Positions 21,564-21,883 of a stretch of DNA of 21,883 nucleotides are shown here, one piece after another (position 1 is the stretch's first letter; each line of letters starts with the position of its first letter). The translations under genes and the position numbers were made by a program. Location: the NCBI GenBank assembly GCA_021817025.1, contig JAKAWF010000028.1:1-21883 (forward strand). Direction: 5' to 3'. The notes beneath the pieces are model-generated. The model did no database searches. It saw only the letters and a list, made by a program, of their open reading frames with translations, and was not told where the DNA came from. The DNA is from a bacterium. Lineage in GTDB: Bacteria; Chloroflexota; Dormibacteria; UBA8260; Bog-877.

Positions 21564-21883
21564 ATGCCGAGCTTGACCGGGATCATCGGGGGGGTGCTCC
21601 GGCCGCCTCTGCGGGACCGCCGCTTCTGGGCCATCCAGGTGCTGATCCTGGCCCTGGCGGCCGGCCACCTGCTGCTCGACATCTCCAGGGTGCCGCTGCC
21701 GGGGGGGATCCCGGACTATGTGACGGTTGGCCTCTTCCTCCTGCCCGTGATCTACGCCGCTCTCAAGTTCGGGATTGGCGGGGCCTGCGCCAGCGCCGCC
21801 TTGGGAACCGTGTTGATGATGCCCGACCTCTTGGCCGTCGACTCGCGGGCGGACCTGTGGGCGGATGGGACGCTGAGATCGGA
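21564..21883 (+). CDS. N-terminal part of a membrane protein, possibly a sensor kinase (cut by window edge)
   Basis: The reading frame is open to the end of the window. From ATG 21564, preceded by GGGAGG at 5 nt, about 106 residues are visible. An Arg-rich start (LRPPLRDRRF) leads into hydrophobic helices at about 23-37 and 50-68 and a third near 69-82. This layout (helices followed by ADLWADG) resembles N-terminal sensor regions of membrane histidine kinases or PAS/GGDEF proteins, but no catalytic domain is in view. TTG 21522, also with a GGAGG-like site, is an alternative start adding 14 residues. It lies 59 bp after the flavoprotein stop, possibly in the same operon. Confidence 0.6.
   Translation, partial: MPSLTGIIGGVLRPPLRDRRFWAIQVLILALAAGHLLLDISRVPLPGGIPDYVTVGLFLLPVIYAALKFGIGGACASAALGTVLMMPDLLAVDSRADLWADGTLRS

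Noticed and set aside
1..21883. CRISPR arrays and tRNA or rRNA genes
   Set aside because: No regularly spaced direct repeats and no tRNA or rRNA signature sequences were seen on reading the window.

Overview
The window is a GC-rich chromosomal segment from a bacterium. The genes point to a Gram-positive-type (monoderm) member of the Terrabacteria: MurT/GatD amidation of peptidoglycan, IspE of the MEP isoprenoid route, a DosS/DosR-like sensor pair, a Cys-anchored lipoprotein resembling the LppX/LprG group, and frequent GTG/TTG starts. I favour Chloroflexota or the related Dormibacterota over Actinomycetota, but this is inference from gene content; no rRNA or other decisive marker is present.

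Layout. 1-219: the 5' end of an IS200/IS605-type transposase and its left-end hairpin, abutting rpiA. 220-3536 (minus): ppk1, a PPOX-fold flavin/F420 protein and rpiA, tightly overlapping. 3640-4608 (plus): a lipoprotein. 4592-7691 (minus): ispE-murT-gatD. 7797-8252 (plus): rpsT with an unusually long basic tail. 8249-9226 (minus): holA. 9301-14359 (plus): a six-gene respiratory cluster with CydA-like protein A, a 77-aa membrane protein, a Tat-type Rieske protein, a full-length b6f/bc-type cytochrome b, CydA-like protein B and a soluble 143-aa protein. 14534-15052 (plus): a four-helix membrane protein of unknown role. 15053-15606: non-coding and rich in inverted repeats. 15607-17938 (minus): a GAF-GAF histidine kinase and NarL-type response regulator resembling M. 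tuberculosis DosS/DosR. 18084-21504 (plus): a NapH/NosR-like membrane iron-sulfur protein and a ferredoxin-fused GltD-like flavoprotein. 21564 to the end: the start of a membrane protein cut by the window edge.

How it fits together. The most distinctive unit is 9301-14359. It pairs a quinol-oxidising Rieske/cytochrome b core with two different cytochrome bd subunit I homologues. It has no CydB, no cytochrome c1 and no CxxCH haem c motif. Protein B keeps the residues that line up with the bd haem ligands and acidic pair; protein A has lost the acidic pair. This suggests an asymmetric CydA/CydA'-like pair joined to a Rieske/b complex, possibly a quinol:O2 oxidoreductase that needs no cytochrome c. 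A DosS-like sensor with a conserved candidate haem histidine and a second redox module (polyferredoxin plus NAD(P)/FAD protein) lie just downstream, so the region from 9.3 to 21.5 kb reads as a redox and respiration island. Several genes have a TANNNT-like -10 element 6-7 nt before the start codon and no Shine-Dalgarno sequence, suggesting leaderless transcription.
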